From Flavobacteriaceae bacterium UBA4439 (GTDB lineage: Bacteria > Bacteroidota > Bacteroidia > Flavobacteriales > Flavobacteriaceae): a stretch of 64,000 nt of DNA. The position numbers were made by a program, and so were the translations under genes. Below, in pieces: positions 16,241 through 25,808 of the stretch. The stretch spans positions 1-64,000 of the forward strand of contig DGPN01000023.1 of assembly GCA_002390455.1 (NCBI GenBank), in the 5' to 3' direction. Positions within the stretch are counted from its first letter, which is position 1, and each line of letters opens with the position of its first letter. The notes under the pieces are model-generated. The model ran no database searches. It was not told where the DNA came from and worked only from the letters and a program-made list of their open reading frames with translations.

Positions 16241-17668
16241 TCAATAATCGGCTCCTCGCGCACTATTTTGAACCGATAGATTCCAAGCTTCATAATGCTT
16301 ACTTAAATTCTCTGTTTTCTCAGACTGACTCTCAGACAAATTTTTCTTCTCCTCGCTATCATCAATAAGATTAAAGAGTTGAGGAGCTTCATCAAGCTTA
16401 GCATACAATTTGAAATCATTGTCGATCAAGGCGTATTGTTTTCCAAATTGAAAAGCTAAGGGTTTGGATCTTAACTGTTTTTTACCCTCCCAATAGGGCA
16501 TAAGGTTTTCCCCATCATAAGGTCGTTGGTATTTCTGGAGGTCTACCCCCAAAACATGAGCGATGGTCGGGAAATAGTCGGAAGTAAAACAAGGAATATC
16601 AATCTGAGTTCCAGCTTTGATTTTTCCGGGCCATTCCACAATAGCGGGAACCCTAATCCCCCCTTCATACAAACTCCTTTTTCTTCCTCTAAGTCCTTTG
16701 GTGATTCCCTGAGCCCTTCCGTAAGGAATATTTTGATCTCTTACCTCGAGTGAGGTTTCAGGGCCGTTGTCAGAGGTATAAAAAACCAAAGTGTTATCAG
16801 CTACCCCAAGGCTTTTGAGTTTGTTCCTCAACCGGCCTACTTGTTCGTCCAAAGCCGAAATGACACCGTAGTAATGTTGTTGACCTTCGCTGAGGTGGTC
16901 GTAGGGAGATTTGTATTTTTCTCCGGTCAAGACTGGTAAATGGGGCGCATGAAACCATATAATTGACAAAAAGGCTTGGTTTTGGGCAACCGATTGTTCG
17001 ATAAAAGGGATCACCCGATCCATAATGACACGAGAATCGTCCCCCTGGAGGTTTTTGGTCACCTGTTGGCCAGGGCCCGTCCAGTAATAAGTACCAAAGT
17101 GTTGACCCTCCACCAAAGAGGCTTTGACATCCTCCGCATTTTGGGTTGGGGTAATCATGGGATCCCAGGTCGGGACTTTGGACTCGGTAACAAAACTAAC
17201 ATCAAAGCCATGATCCCAAGGAGGGGCATAGTGGATGTCGTTCTTTTTTCTACCTCCGCGGTTGGCGTCCAATACATCACGAGTGAGAGTGCCTAAGTGC
17301 CACTTGCCAAAATGGCCTGTGCGATAGCCTTTTTCTTTGACCAGTTCGGCCAAGGTAATTTCTTGGTCTTTGACATGTCCACAGTTGGCACTGCAAATGC
17401 CCATTCGGGAGGGATGCCTTCCGGTCATCACACTGGCACGGGTGGGAGAACAAACCGAACCCGCTGCATAAAAACGTGAAAAAACCGCTCCGTTTTGAGC
17501 CATGGTATCCAAGTGGGGGGTTTTCAGGTGAGGGTGAGCGTTATAGCCCACATCGCCCCATCCTTGATCATCGGCCATGATCAATATAATATTGGGGGTT
17601 TCGGTTTGAGGCGGTTGACAGGCCAACACTAAGGTAGAGATAAAAAGGGCTCTCAAAAAAAGTTTCAT
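16241..17668 (-). CDS. S1-family sulfatase lipoprotein
   Basis: This is a 475-residue sulfatase, probably anchored in the outer or periplasmic membrane by lipobox Cys17 (LVLAC). The signature CSPTRASVMTGR has Cys73 as the residue converted to formylglycine. Metal-binding Asp-Asp is in MADDQGWGD, and FGKWHLG and YTSDNG carry the other conserved Lys, His and Asp residues. S1 enzymes remove sulfate esters from algal or animal glycans. The substrate is not readable here. Maturation needs a formylglycine-generating enzyme, and none with an active site is in the window. It sits between a second sulfatase (terminator between them) and tesB. Confidence 0.9.
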   Translation of the reverse strand: MKLFLRALFISTLVLACQPPQTETPNIILIMADDQGWGDVGYNAHPHLKTPHLDTMAQNGAVFSRFYAAGSVCSPTRASVMTGRHPSRMGICSANCGHVKDQEITLAELVKEKGYRTGHFGKWHLGTLTRDVLDANRGGRKKNDIHYAPPWDHGFDVSFVTESKVPTWDPMITPTQNAEDVKASLVEGQHFGTYYWTGPGQQVTKNLQGDDSRVIMDRVIPFIEQSVAQNQAFLSIIWFHAPHLPVLTGEKYKSPYDHLSEGQQHYYGVISALDEQVGRLRNKLKSLGVADNTLVFYTSDNGPETSLEVRDQNIPYGRAQGITKGLRGRKRSLYEGGIRVPAIVEWPGKIKAGTQIDIPCFTSDYFPTIAHVLGVDLQKYQRPYDGENLMPYWEGKKQLRSKPLAFQFGKQYALIDNDFKLYAKLDEAPQLFNLIDDSEEKKNLSESQSEKTENLSKHYEAWNLSVQNSARGADY

Positions 17669-17683
17669 ATTGCTTGAGATGTT

Positions 17684-17725
17684 TTATAAAAAAACCCTTT
17701 TTAATGAAACATCAAAAAGGGTTTT
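17684..17725 (-). terminator. Strong Rho-independent terminator of the upstream sulfatase gene
   Basis: On the minus strand AAAACCCTTTTT pairs perfectly over 12 bp with AAAAAGGGTTTT across an 11-nt loop. The stem's last four T bases run on into TTTATAAAAC. It lies 23 nt after the stop codon of the sulfatase at 17748. Confidence 0.85.
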
Positions 17726-17747
17726 GTTGGAATTATGTTAAAAGATT

Positions 17748-19334
17748 TTAACGATTGATATAGCTCTCGATAAATTGCTTGTCTAATTCATCTGAATCAC
17801 CATATTTTTCTCGCATTTCATCAAACCTTTTATGCATCATGGCTTGCACCTCTGCATAGGCTGGATCATTGTAAATGTTGTTCATCTCGGAAGGATCTTT
17901 TTCCAAATCGTACATTTCCCAAACATCGATATCGTAGTAAAAATGCATGAGTTTGTAGCGATCGGTTCTTACCCCGTTGTGTCTTTTAACCATATGAACA
18001 GAGGGATATTCGTAATAGGTATAATAAATTGCATCACGCCACTCACTGCTTTCTTTACTCACAATTTTTCTGAAGGATTCTCCTTGCATATCTTCAGGAA
18101 TTGTCACCCCTGCATAGTCCAAAAAGGTAGGGGCAAAATCTAGATTTTGGATCAGTTGATCCACCTGAGTCCCTGCTTGGATCTCTTTGGGGTATCTCAT
18201 CAATAACGGGGTTCTCAGGGATTCTTCATACATAAATCTCTTGTCAAACCACCCGTGTTCTCCCAAATAGAAACCTTGGTCGGAGGTATAAACCACAATG
18301 GTGTTTTCTGCCAAGCCATTTTCATCCAGATAATCCAGTACCTCCCCTACTCCATCGTCTACTGACTGTATGGTTCTGAGATAGTCTTTAAGGTAACGGT
18401 TGAATTTCCATAGGGCCAATTCTTTGCCTTCAAGTTTGGCGGCTTTCATGGCATCATTTTTAGGGGTATAAGCCTTTAGCCAAGCTTCGCGTTGTTCGGG
18501 GGTAAAGCGTTTGAGTTCGTTGCCGAATCGGGTTTCTCTACCATAGGGATCGACGAGAAATTTAAAATCATGTCCCCAACGACCGTGACCTCCGTTACCA
18601 TGAGAGGAAGCAATTTGCTCTTCGGTAGCGGCAACAAGCATTTCTTGTGCAGCGGCTGCAGGACGACCTTCATAGTCATCGAAGAAATTGTCTGGAAAAT
18701 CAAAAGTCTTGTCGTCAAAAAGAGTCAGATATTTTTCTTCGGATTGCCAGTTTCTGTGGGGAGCCTTTTGGTGATACAACAATAAGAACGGTTTGGTTGC
18801 GTCCCTTTTATTTTTCAGCCAATCTAAGCTCAATTGAGTGGTGATGGTGGTTACATAACCTTGAATGCGTTCCTTTACCCCATTGATGATAAAATCGGGA
18901 TTGTAGTAATGTCCTTGTCCTGGTAAAACAGCCGAGTAATCAAACCCTTGTGGGAGACCCCTGAGGTGAATTTTACCAACCATAGCGGTTTGGTAACCGT
19001 TGGCTTGAAGGTTTTTAGCGAAATTGGGTTGATCCCAGTTAAAGTCTTGGATGTTGTCGACTTTTCCATTGACAAAACTGTGTTTTCCTGTTAGCATTAC
19101 TGCTCTACTGGGGGCACAAATGGAGTTGGTTACAAAACCTTTGTTGAATAGGGCACCCTCTTGGGCAATACGGTCAATATTGGGAGTATTATTCAAGTTA
19201 TGACCATATGCACTTACTGCTTGAAAAGCATGATCATCGGACATAATAAAAACAATATTGGGAGGCTGTTGTTTTTCTTGCTCACAAGAAAACAAGAATG
19301 CAAAGCCAAAAACGAGTAATAATAATTTTTTCAT
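17748..19334 (-). CDS. S1-family sulfatase lipoprotein (CAPSR type)
   Basis: This is a 528-residue sulfatase with lipobox Cys17 (AFLFSC). The modification motif is ICAPSRAVMLTGK with Cys73. MSDDHAFQ provides the metal-binding Asp pair, MVGKIHL the Lys/His, and YTSDQGFYLGEHGWFDKR the C-terminal metal site. The C-terminal portion (YDLEKDPSEMNN) is typical of the DUF4976-type tail. It probably desulfates an extracellular glycan or a fragment of one. It is transcribed alone, with a strong terminator downstream, and is divergent from an oxidoreductase gene, so the 78-nt gap between their starts holds both promoters. Confidence 0.9.
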   Translation of the reverse strand: MKKLLLLVFGFAFLFSCEQEKQQPPNIVFIMSDDHAFQAVSAYGHNLNNTPNIDRIAQEGALFNKGFVTNSICAPSRAVMLTGKHSFVNGKVDNIQDFNWDQPNFAKNLQANGYQTAMVGKIHLRGLPQGFDYSAVLPGQGHYYNPDFIINGVKERIQGYVTTITTQLSLDWLKNKRDATKPFLLLYHQKAPHRNWQSEEKYLTLFDDKTFDFPDNFFDDYEGRPAAAAQEMLVAATEEQIASSHGNGGHGRWGHDFKFLVDPYGRETRFGNELKRFTPEQREAWLKAYTPKNDAMKAAKLEGKELALWKFNRYLKDYLRTIQSVDDGVGEVLDYLDENGLAENTIVVYTSDQGFYLGEHGWFDKRFMYEESLRTPLLMRYPKEIQAGTQVDQLIQNLDFAPTFLDYAGVTIPEDMQGESFRKIVSKESSEWRDAIYYTYYEYPSVHMVKRHNGVRTDRYKLMHFYYDIDVWEMYDLEKDPSEMNNIYNDPAYAEVQAMMHKRFDEMREKYGDSDELDKQFIESYINR

Positions 19335-19412
19335 TTAATCTGATTTATTATTTAAATTACAAATTATAAAATTTCAACTAATTAAACCTTCAAAATCGTC
19401 CTGTAAATTCAA

Positions 19413-20408
19413 ATGATTGACAAAAACGAAAAAAAGATTAGTACCAGAAGCATCAAATGGGGAATTGTAGGGTTAGGGAATATTGCCCATAAGTTTGCCT
19501 CGGATTTAAAGAGAGTTCCACAAGCAGAATTGATCGCTGTTGCCTCGAGTGACATTGAACGAGCCAAGGCTTTCCAAAATGAATTTGAAGGGCAAAAAGC
19601 CTATGGATCTTATGAAGAATTGTTTGAAGACCCCGAGATAGAAGTCGTCTATATTGCCAGTCTCAACCAGAATCACAAAACAATGAGCATAGCAGCGCTC
19701 CGAGCGGGAAAAGGTGTTTTGTGCGAAAAACCCTTGGGACTTGATACAAAAGAAATGCAGGAGATGATCGCCTTAGCCCAACAACAAAATTGTTTTTTGA
19801 TGGAGGGGCTGTGGTCGCGTTTTAATCCCGCGATTCAGAAAGCCAAACAGTGGGTAGAGGAAGGGAGGATCGGTGACCCTAAATTTCTCTATGCCGAATT
19901 TTCCTTTTACCGGCTCAATATTGATTCATCCCATCGATTGATGGATCCAAAAAAAGGCGGAGGGGTTTTGCTTGACCTCGGAGTTTATCCCCTTTTTCTG
20001 GCCTACCTTATTTTGGGCAAACCCAAAAATATCACTGCCCAATCCCTCTTTGCAAACACTGGTGTAGATATTCAGACCTCAATGATCTTGCAATATGAAA
20101 ATGCTCAAGCGGTACTTTATTGCGGTATTGCCAACGAAAGTGATAACCATGCCAAATTGGGGGGAACCGAGGGAGAAATACTGTTGCATGGTTTTTGGCA
20201 CAATGCTCAAAAAGTTAGCTTGACCCAATCCGGAAATACCATACAAAAAGATTTTCCCTCAACCGGTATCGGTTATATTCCCGAAATTGAAGAGGTCAAC
20301 CGCTGTATCGCCTCAGGCAAAAAAGAAAGTGAGTTGTGGAGCCACAGTGATGCCTTGGCATTGGGAAGGATGGTGGAAGAAGTTTTTGAAAAAATAAAGC
20401 AAAAATAG
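19413..20408 (+). CDS. Gfo/Idh/MocA family oxidoreductase (cytosolic)
   Basis: This is a 331-residue NAD(P)-dependent oxidoreductase. The Rossmann motif GIVGLGNIAHKFA is near residue 15, the nucleotide-adjacent CEKPLG near 105, and the C-terminal alpha/beta domain contains GGGVLLDLGVYPL. It has no signal peptide, unlike the second family member at 24.4-25.8 kb. The sequence most resembles the dihydrodiol/sugar dehydrogenase branch; a sugar substrate fits the neighbouring sulfatases. It converges with the DUF1501 gene with three bases between stop codons. Confidence 0.88.
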   Translation: MIDKNEKKISTRSIKWGIVGLGNIAHKFASDLKRVPQAELIAVASSDIERAKAFQNEFEGQKAYGSYEELFEDPEIEVVYIASLNQNHKTMSIAALRAGKGVLCEKPLGLDTKEMQEMIALAQQQNCFLMEGLWSRFNPAIQKAKQWVEEGRIGDPKFLYAEFSFYRLNIDSSHRLMDPKKGGGVLLDLGVYPLFLAYLILGKPKNITAQSLFANTGVDIQTSMILQYENAQAVLYCGIANESDNHAKLGGTEGEILLHGFWHNAQKVSLTQSGNTIQKDFPSTGIGYIPEIEEVNRCIASGKKESELWSHSDALALGRMVEEVFEKIKQK

Positions 20409-20411
20409 TGG

Positions 20412-22019
20412 CTATTTCAGCATAAAAGATTTGCTATAGGTTTTGTCTTTGTTGACCGTAATTTTGTAAAAATACTGTCCAGAAGGAAGGTCATGAGCAG
20501 CAAGATCAATTAAAGAAAGGTTGTGCCTTCCAGAGCTTAAGCGGGAATCGATGGTGTTGCCTATCTTTCTTCCCAATACATCAAAGACAGCAATTTGAAC
20601 CTGAGAAGATTCGTTAATGGTCAAATACAAGCTGACCCCTTGATCTGCGTTGACTGCTGCATGTAGTGGCATCAGCGGATCATCTGTCATGGTCAGGTTT
20701 TCCGATCCATCACATCCCAATCCCAATCCTAAAAGGTCTGGCTTTGAGCCAATTATAGCATTGCCTACATCCACTGGATCAGCACACAACCAATCCGTTA
20801 GGACGGAAGCATAAACCGACCTAAAGTCGATACCACTGGTCATATTACCTTGTTTGTCTAGCGTTGATAGACTAGGGTGCTTCCCAATAAAACCACTGCC
20901 TTGAAGTGCAGGTCCAAAAAGCATAATGGGTGCAGCAGAACCGTGGTCAGTACCGTTGGAACCGTTTTCGGCCACCCGTCGGCCAAACTCAGAAAAGGTC
21001 ATCGAAAGCACTTTATCGGCCATTCCATAATCTTCCAAATCTTTATAAAAGGTTTGGATGGCCTTGGTGAGTCGTGTCATCAGGGCTTCGTGTCGTGTGG
21101 GCTGATTGGCATGGGTATCAAAACCGCCCAATGAAACCATATATACTTTGGTCCCTAATCCTCCTTTAATAAAGCGAGAAACCAAACTCATTTGTAAATC
21201 TAAATTATTATCGGCATAGGCATCAAAAGCTTTAGATCTTTCATAGGCATCGTTGATCACAGAAGCATAACGGAAGGTAGTGTTTGAGGCCTCTCTTAAA
21301 AAGGAAACCTGCTGTCCGTGGAGATGATCTCCATTGTTTTGATTGTCGTATAGCGTACCATTTTCGGCTACTCTTTTGAGGCGTTGGGGACTGGATACAG
21401 AAAAAGAATAAGTAGTAAGGTCTCCATCAAAAACCATATTCCCACCCCCGCCAATTTGGATGGCCAAGGGTTTTTCTGGAGGGTTGTTTATATAATCCGT
21501 GTACTTCCCTTCATAGTATCTACCCATCCATCCGGAAGAAATTTCACTGTCGGGAGTAGTCGTAGCCCAAATTTCGGAAGATTTAAAATGGGATAAATTT
21601 TGATTTTCGTAGCCCACTCCGTGAATCACTTTCATCGCACCTTCGCCCCACATGGGAGCAACGGAATTCATGAAATTGGGCATGGCAAAATTATCGTTGA
21701 GCTTGTACAGTTTGTTTTCTGGAATATGAATTTGTGGACGCTTGTTGGCGTACAAATCAAATTCGTTCAATGGAACAATGGTATTGAGACCATCGTTTCC
21801 ACCCTTGAGTCGAATAAGTACCAAAATACGATCAGAATAGGCATCGGAAAGGGCCTTGTTCAAAAGTGGAGATTCTACCACCGACAGGGAACTGTTTCCA
21901 AACGATATTGCACCCGCTCCGGCCATACCGAGGGTTCTCAAAAAACCTCTTCGATCCCAGTGTGAGTGATCCCGATCATGGGACTTAAGATGCAGTTCAT
22001 TGGGTTTGCGGTGCTTCAT
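20412..22019 (-). CDS. DUF1501 protein with Tat signal and T9SS type A sorting domain
   Basis: This is a 535-residue DUF1501 protein. Twin arginines are at 23-24 (DRRGFLRTLGMAGAGAISFG). The DUF1501 core has GGNDGLN, GGFDTHANQ, FSEFGRR and GTDHGSAAP. Residues about 460-535 form a type IX sorting domain ending in GQYFYKITVNKDKTYSKSFMLK in pieces, with an FDVLGRKI core. Tat transport followed by T9SS delivery would put a pre-folded protein at the cell surface, an unusual pairing. It follows the DUF1800 gene by two bases; this DUF1800/DUF1501 pair is a common unit of unknown function. Confidence 0.88.
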   Translation of the reverse strand: MKHRKPNELHLKSHDRDHSHWDRRGFLRTLGMAGAGAISFGNSSLSVVESPLLNKALSDAYSDRILVLIRLKGGNDGLNTIVPLNEFDLYANKRPQIHIPENKLYKLNDNFAMPNFMNSVAPMWGEGAMKVIHGVGYENQNLSHFKSSEIWATTTPDSEISSGWMGRYYEGKYTDYINNPPEKPLAIQIGGGGNMVFDGDLTTYSFSVSSPQRLKRVAENGTLYDNQNNGDHLHGQQVSFLREASNTTFRYASVINDAYERSKAFDAYADNNLDLQMSLVSRFIKGGLGTKVYMVSLGGFDTHANQPTRHEALMTRLTKAIQTFYKDLEDYGMADKVLSMTFSEFGRRVAENGSNGTDHGSAAPIMLFGPALQGSGFIGKHPSLSTLDKQGNMTSGIDFRSVYASVLTDWLCADPVDVGNAIIGSKPDLLGLGLGCDGSENLTMTDDPLMPLHAAVNADQGVSLYLTINESSQVQIAVFDVLGRKIGNTIDSRLSSGRHNLSLIDLAAHDLPSGQYFYKITVNKDKTYSKSFMLK

Positions 22020-22021
22020 CT

Positions 22022-23446
22022 CTATTTTAATTGAAATTCAGGTAGGGTTATCAGGTAACGCATCAGGTCATAAACCTGTTTGGAAACACTGTTGCTCTTC
22101 AAAGACCAAGTACCATCCTCAAAATAACTTTCAGGTACTTCGCCTATGAATGTATTGATGGCATCTGTCATTTCCTCTTCTTTGATTTCACAGGGGCAAA
22201 ACATAAAGTCTTTGAGTTGGGTAACAATCGCTCTTAAATCGATTTCATCGGTCCCTACCAAATCTTGGATAAAAGTTTTAAACTGATTTTTGTTTTTTTG
22301 CCAGTATTTGATCAACAAATAGTCTGCAAATTCCCAGCGTTTGGGAAGAGTTTCAGAATTGATCCAATCGTGATTGCCTTGCCATCCTGCAACATCTACA
22401 GGAGAAAAAATTTCCTGTCCCATGTCCCTACATTTATTTCTCATATTCAATTCTAAATCAACATTGTCTTGATATTGAAATGAAAGGGAGTGGTGCAAGC
22501 CCAACATAAGGTCAATGGGGCTTTTGATGATCACATTGTTGTTGACCGAATCGAAGAAATGCTCACTTTTAAACAATTGTTTTAAAACAGGCAAAATCTC
22601 AAAGTCTTCCTCTTTAATGGTCTTGGTCATAGCCGAAACAATGCTCGAATCGACCTTGGGACTAACAAAATATCGATAGATTTTGGTACAGATAAATTCG
22701 GCAATCAAATCTTTTTTCTCCTCGAAAAGAATATCTATTACATCGGAATAACCCCAATTACCTGTCCTTCCAAAAATGGTTTTTGACCCTTTGTCAAAGG
22801 TGGTCTCGTTGAATTCTATAACCCCCAAATAAGTTTTATAGCGGTTGTATCCCGTTAGTGCTCTTGCTGTTTCAGTGATATCCTCTTGAGTATATCCATT
22901 GCCTTCGCCAAGGGTAAACAACTCATACAGTTCTCTGGCGTAGTTTTCATTAGGATTGTTTTTTTTGTTATCATAACCATTGAGATAGCGTAACATGGCT
23001 GGAGCCAGTCCCATCTCACTAACAAAAGTTTTGAAATTTCCCAAAGCATGGGATTGGATTAAGGTATAGTATTGATAGAGATAAGCTGGTTGGTTAACGT
23101 CCTTATATTCAATGACAAAGTGGTTGCTCCAAAACAAAGACAAACGCTCTCTAAATCCATTATTATCAATATCCTTGAAGGCTTGTTTTTGCCATAGCGT
23201 ATGATAATAGTTTTTATTATTACCAGAATTGTTGAATTGTTTATTGTCCCACTGGCTCCATTCGGGTGCAGGGGTCACATCAATACTCGATGCGCCATCC
23301 ACAATATCGTCAATGAGAGCTCCGGGGCTGGAGTTCAGATAAAGGTCGATTTCGGAAAGTGAACATCCAAAACCCAACCGTCTAAAAACCAAGTTGATTT
23401 GCTCAGCATTCCATTGGTCTTTCCCAGAGGGTGTATAAGGCTTCAA
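22022..23446 (-). CDS. DUF1800 family protein
   Basis: This is a 474-residue DUF1800 protein. Its landmarks are NLVFRRLGFG near the N-terminus, RERLSLFWSNHFVI, the highly conserved NENYARELYELFTLGEGNGYTQEDI split around residue 165-190, ARALTGY, and VAGWQGNHDWI. The function of DUF1800 is unknown, and it is almost always encoded immediately before a DUF1501 gene, as here. I see no clear N-terminal signal, so export, if any, may depend on its Tat partner. It lies 56 nt downstream of the six-gene catabolic operon. Confidence 0.88.
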   Translation of the reverse strand: MKPYTPSGKDQWNAEQINLVFRRLGFGCSLSEIDLYLNSSPGALIDDIVDGASSIDVTPAPEWSQWDNKQFNNSGNNKNYYHTLWQKQAFKDIDNNGFRERLSLFWSNHFVIEYKDVNQPAYLYQYYTLIQSHALGNFKTFVSEMGLAPAMLRYLNGYDNKKNNPNENYARELYELFTLGEGNGYTQEDITETARALTGYNRYKTYLGVIEFNETTFDKGSKTIFGRTGNWGYSDVIDILFEEKKDLIAEFICTKIYRYFVSPKVDSSIVSAMTKTIKEEDFEILPVLKQLFKSEHFFDSVNNNVIIKSPIDLMLGLHHSLSFQYQDNVDLELNMRNKCRDMGQEIFSPVDVAGWQGNHDWINSETLPKRWEFADYLLIKYWQKNKNQFKTFIQDLVGTDEIDLRAIVTQLKDFMFCPCEIKEEEMTDAINTFIGEVPESYFEDGTWSLKSNSVSKQVYDLMRYLITLPEFQLK

Positions 23447-23502
23447 ATTAATTTATAGTTTTTAAATGCATAAAGTGCATTCCCAAATTTACCATAAATT
23501 TT

Positions 23503-24417
23503 TTACGTAAAATCATCCACTTCTTTATAAGCATCAATTACTGCAATTTCTCCCGCTTTATCGGGTCTAGAATTACCATGCTCCATACCCATAACCCCAT
23601 TAAAACCTTTGGAATGTATCAATTTGAAAATGTTTTTGTAATTGATCTCTCCTGTTGTGGGTTCCTTTCTTCCTGGGTTATCTCCAATTTGGAAATAGGC
23701 GATTTCGTCCCAACATTTTTCTATGTTGGGGATCAAGTTCCCTTCTTGGATTTGTTGGTGATAAATGTCAAAAAGAATCTTACAGGAAGGAGAGTTGACT
23801 GCCTTACAAATCTGAAAAGCCTGAGGACTTTCCTTTAAAAACAAGCCAGCATGGTTTCGGTACCAGTTCAAGGGTTCCAATACCATCACGATACCATGAG
23901 GTTCCAAAATGGCTGAAGCTTGTTTGAGACTTTCAATGACATTGGCAGTTTGATAGTCCTCCACCAATTTTAAGTCTACAGTACCGGGAACTACAGTCAT
24001 CCATTTGGCATTGACCCTTTTGGATACGGCTACAGATGCTTCAATTTCTTCTAAAAAAGCCTTTCGATCAGCTGCTTTCCCTCGAGTTAAAGTTGGATTT
24101 TTAAAATCCTTATAGGCCACAAAAACTCCCATAGTCAGATTTCTCTTCTGCATGGTGGCAGCCATTTTTTCTTGCATAGCGACCGGTCGAGTATTCATAT
24201 TGTTGTCTTCGAAAGCTGTAAAGCCCTGATCGGCCATAAAGTTGAGTTGATCGATAGGATCATCCCCCGCAGAGTGTTTGAACATTCCCAGATGGGGGGC
24301 ATATTTTAAATTGAATTGATGAGGAGCAACACTGCCCGTTTGGGCAAATATACTGGGAGCGGCGGCCACTCCCATTCCCGCTATCAAAGCGGATTGGGTA
24401 AAATCTCTTCTGTTCAT
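23503..24417 (-). CDS. Tat-exported sugar isomerase/epimerase-like TIM barrel (hydroxypyruvate isomerase family)
   Basis: This is a 304-residue xylose-isomerase-like TIM barrel related to hydroxypyruvate isomerase (Hyi). Arg3-Arg4 in NRRDF followed by a hydrophobic run and SIFAQ form a Tat signal with a cleavage site. Conserved metal and substrate residues occur in VVPGT, MVLEPLN (Glu), LFDIYHQQIQEG (Asp, His) and GVMGMEHGNS (Glu). Periplasmic or surface location is unusual for this fold but typical of Bacteroidota members paired with Tat-exported MocA proteins. It is the last gene of the operon, 12 nt after the oxidoreductase. Confidence 0.85.
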   Translation of the reverse strand: MNRRDFTQSALIAGMGVAAAPSIFAQTGSVAPHQFNLKYAPHLGMFKHSAGDDPIDQLNFMADQGFTAFEDNNMNTRPVAMQEKMAATMQKRNLTMGVFVAYKDFKNPTLTRGKAADRKAFLEEIEASVAVSKRVNAKWMTVVPGTVDLKLVEDYQTANVIESLKQASAILEPHGIVMVLEPLNWYRNHAGLFLKESPQAFQICKAVNSPSCKILFDIYHQQIQEGNLIPNIEKCWDEIAYFQIGDNPGRKEPTTGEINYKNIFKLIHSKGFNGVMGMEHGNSRPDKAGEIAVIDAYKEVDDFT

Positions 24418-24429
24418 TTTGTTAGGTTA

Positions 24430-25794
24430 TTAAAATTCGGTGATTCCTGGTGTTGGAATTGGATACATTCCGTTGCTGTCGGGCATGGTTGGAGGGTTGC
24501 TGTTCCAATCCACGGATTCCGGCATGATTTGAAAATTAGAATTCATGGCCTGATCCCAAGTAATAACTTTACCAGAATAGGTGGCCATTCTTCCCATGAT
24601 TGCCGTCAGAGTACTTTTGGCACCATTTTCAGCATCAGCAATCAAACCACCATTTCGGATCGAAGCAAACAATTGATCATGCTCCACCTGGTAGGGATTG
24701 GGTTCACTGAAGGGATCGGCTTTAGACTTACTGGGTCCAGAACTTTTTGTTTTAAGCCCAGCTTTGTATTTGAACATTTCGTTTCCTTCCAAGTCGGTGA
24801 GTTTTCCTTGACCCGTATTGACACTACCTTGGGTTCCTTGGAAAGTTTCATCAACCTTACGCATACATCCTGGTTGGTGACGACACTGACTGGAGATAAC
24901 TGCTCCAGAATCATAGGTGAACTCCACAAAGTGGTGATCGAAAATTTCTCCGTGATCTTTTCCATTTCTTACTTGCCTTCCACCCATTCCTTGGGCTTGA
25001 GAAGGATAACCTCCAATAAACCAGTTGGCCACATCAATGTTGTGGATGTGTTGCTCTAAAATATGATCTCCACACAACCAATTGAAGTAATACCAATTTC
25101 TCATCTGGTATTCCATTTCGCTTTGTCCGGGCTCTCTTTCTCTTACCCATACACCACGACTATTCCAATAGACTTGTCCACCAACAATCTTTCCAATTTT
25201 ACCATCTTGGACTTTTTGATACAAATCGAGGTATTTTTGCTGGTAGTGACGTTGAAGTCCTACCACTACATTAAGTTTTTTCTCTCTGGCCTTTCGGGCA
25301 ACCTCTAATACTTTTCTGACACCGACAGGGTCAGTAGCAACTGGCTTTTCCATAAAGACATGTTTGCCATTATTAATGGCATATTCAAAATGGTAGGGTC
25401 TAAAACCAGGAGGGGTAGTTAAAATGACCACATCGGCCAAGTCGATGGCTTTTTTGTAAGCATCAAAACCAGAAAAGAGATTTTTGGGATTCACTTTGAT
25501 TTTCTTAACCCCTTCGAAATGTTCTTGAACGGTTTTAAGGCTGTTTTCAACATTATCCTGAAAGGCATCGGCCATTGCTACCAACTCAACATTATCATCT
25601 GCCTGAAGGGCTTGAACCACAGCGCCTCTTCCACGACCCCCGCAACCTACGAGAGCGAGTTTTAGTTTTTTGTTGCCATAAACGTTGGCCATGGCTCCAA
25701 CGGGTAGCCCCGCAGAAAGAATCCCAGTTGTTGCCAGCGTTGAGTTTTTTACAAAATTTCTTCTACTGAGTGAATTGTCTTTTTTTGTTTTCAT
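24430..25794 (-). CDS. Tat-exported Gfo/Idh/MocA family oxidoreductase
   Basis: This is a 454-residue oxidoreductase. I chose ATG 25794 (MKTKKDNSLSRRNF) because the upstream ATG at 25818 overlaps the preceding gene. Arg11-Arg12 precede a hydrophobic stretch, giving a Tat signal that would export the enzyme with bound NAD(P). The Rossmann motif is LALVGCGGRGRG, with EKPVATD and the catalytic-type VVGLQRHYQ. Its length and motifs fit the Bacteroidota sugar oxidoreductase subgroup. It is translated close behind the SUMF1-fold gene and ahead of the isomerase, suggesting joint modification of a sugar. Confidence 0.88.
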   Translation of the reverse strand: MKTKKDNSLSRRNFVKNSTLATTGILSAGLPVGAMANVYGNKKLKLALVGCGGRGRGAVVQALQADDNVELVAMADAFQDNVENSLKTVQEHFEGVKKIKVNPKNLFSGFDAYKKAIDLADVVILTTPPGFRPYHFEYAINNGKHVFMEKPVATDPVGVRKVLEVARKAREKKLNVVVGLQRHYQQKYLDLYQKVQDGKIGKIVGGQVYWNSRGVWVREREPGQSEMEYQMRNWYYFNWLCGDHILEQHIHNIDVANWFIGGYPSQAQGMGGRQVRNGKDHGEIFDHHFVEFTYDSGAVISSQCRHQPGCMRKVDETFQGTQGSVNTGQGKLTDLEGNEMFKYKAGLKTKSSGPSKSKADPFSEPNPYQVEHDQLFASIRNGGLIADAENGAKSTLTAIMGRMATYSGKVITWDQAMNSNFQIMPESVDWNSNPPTMPDSNGMYPIPTPGITEF

Positions 25795-25808
25795 TGTTTC
25801 GTTAATTT

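Noticed and set aside
15847..16368. 173-codon plus-strand frame spanning the tesB/sulfatase junction
   Set aside because: It is antisense to tesB and to the end of the sulfatase gene, both of which are well supported.
24316..25059. 247-codon plus-strand open frame
   Set aside because: It lies antisense to the Tat oxidoreductase gene, has shadow-like composition and no start context; the minus-strand frame has clear family motifs.
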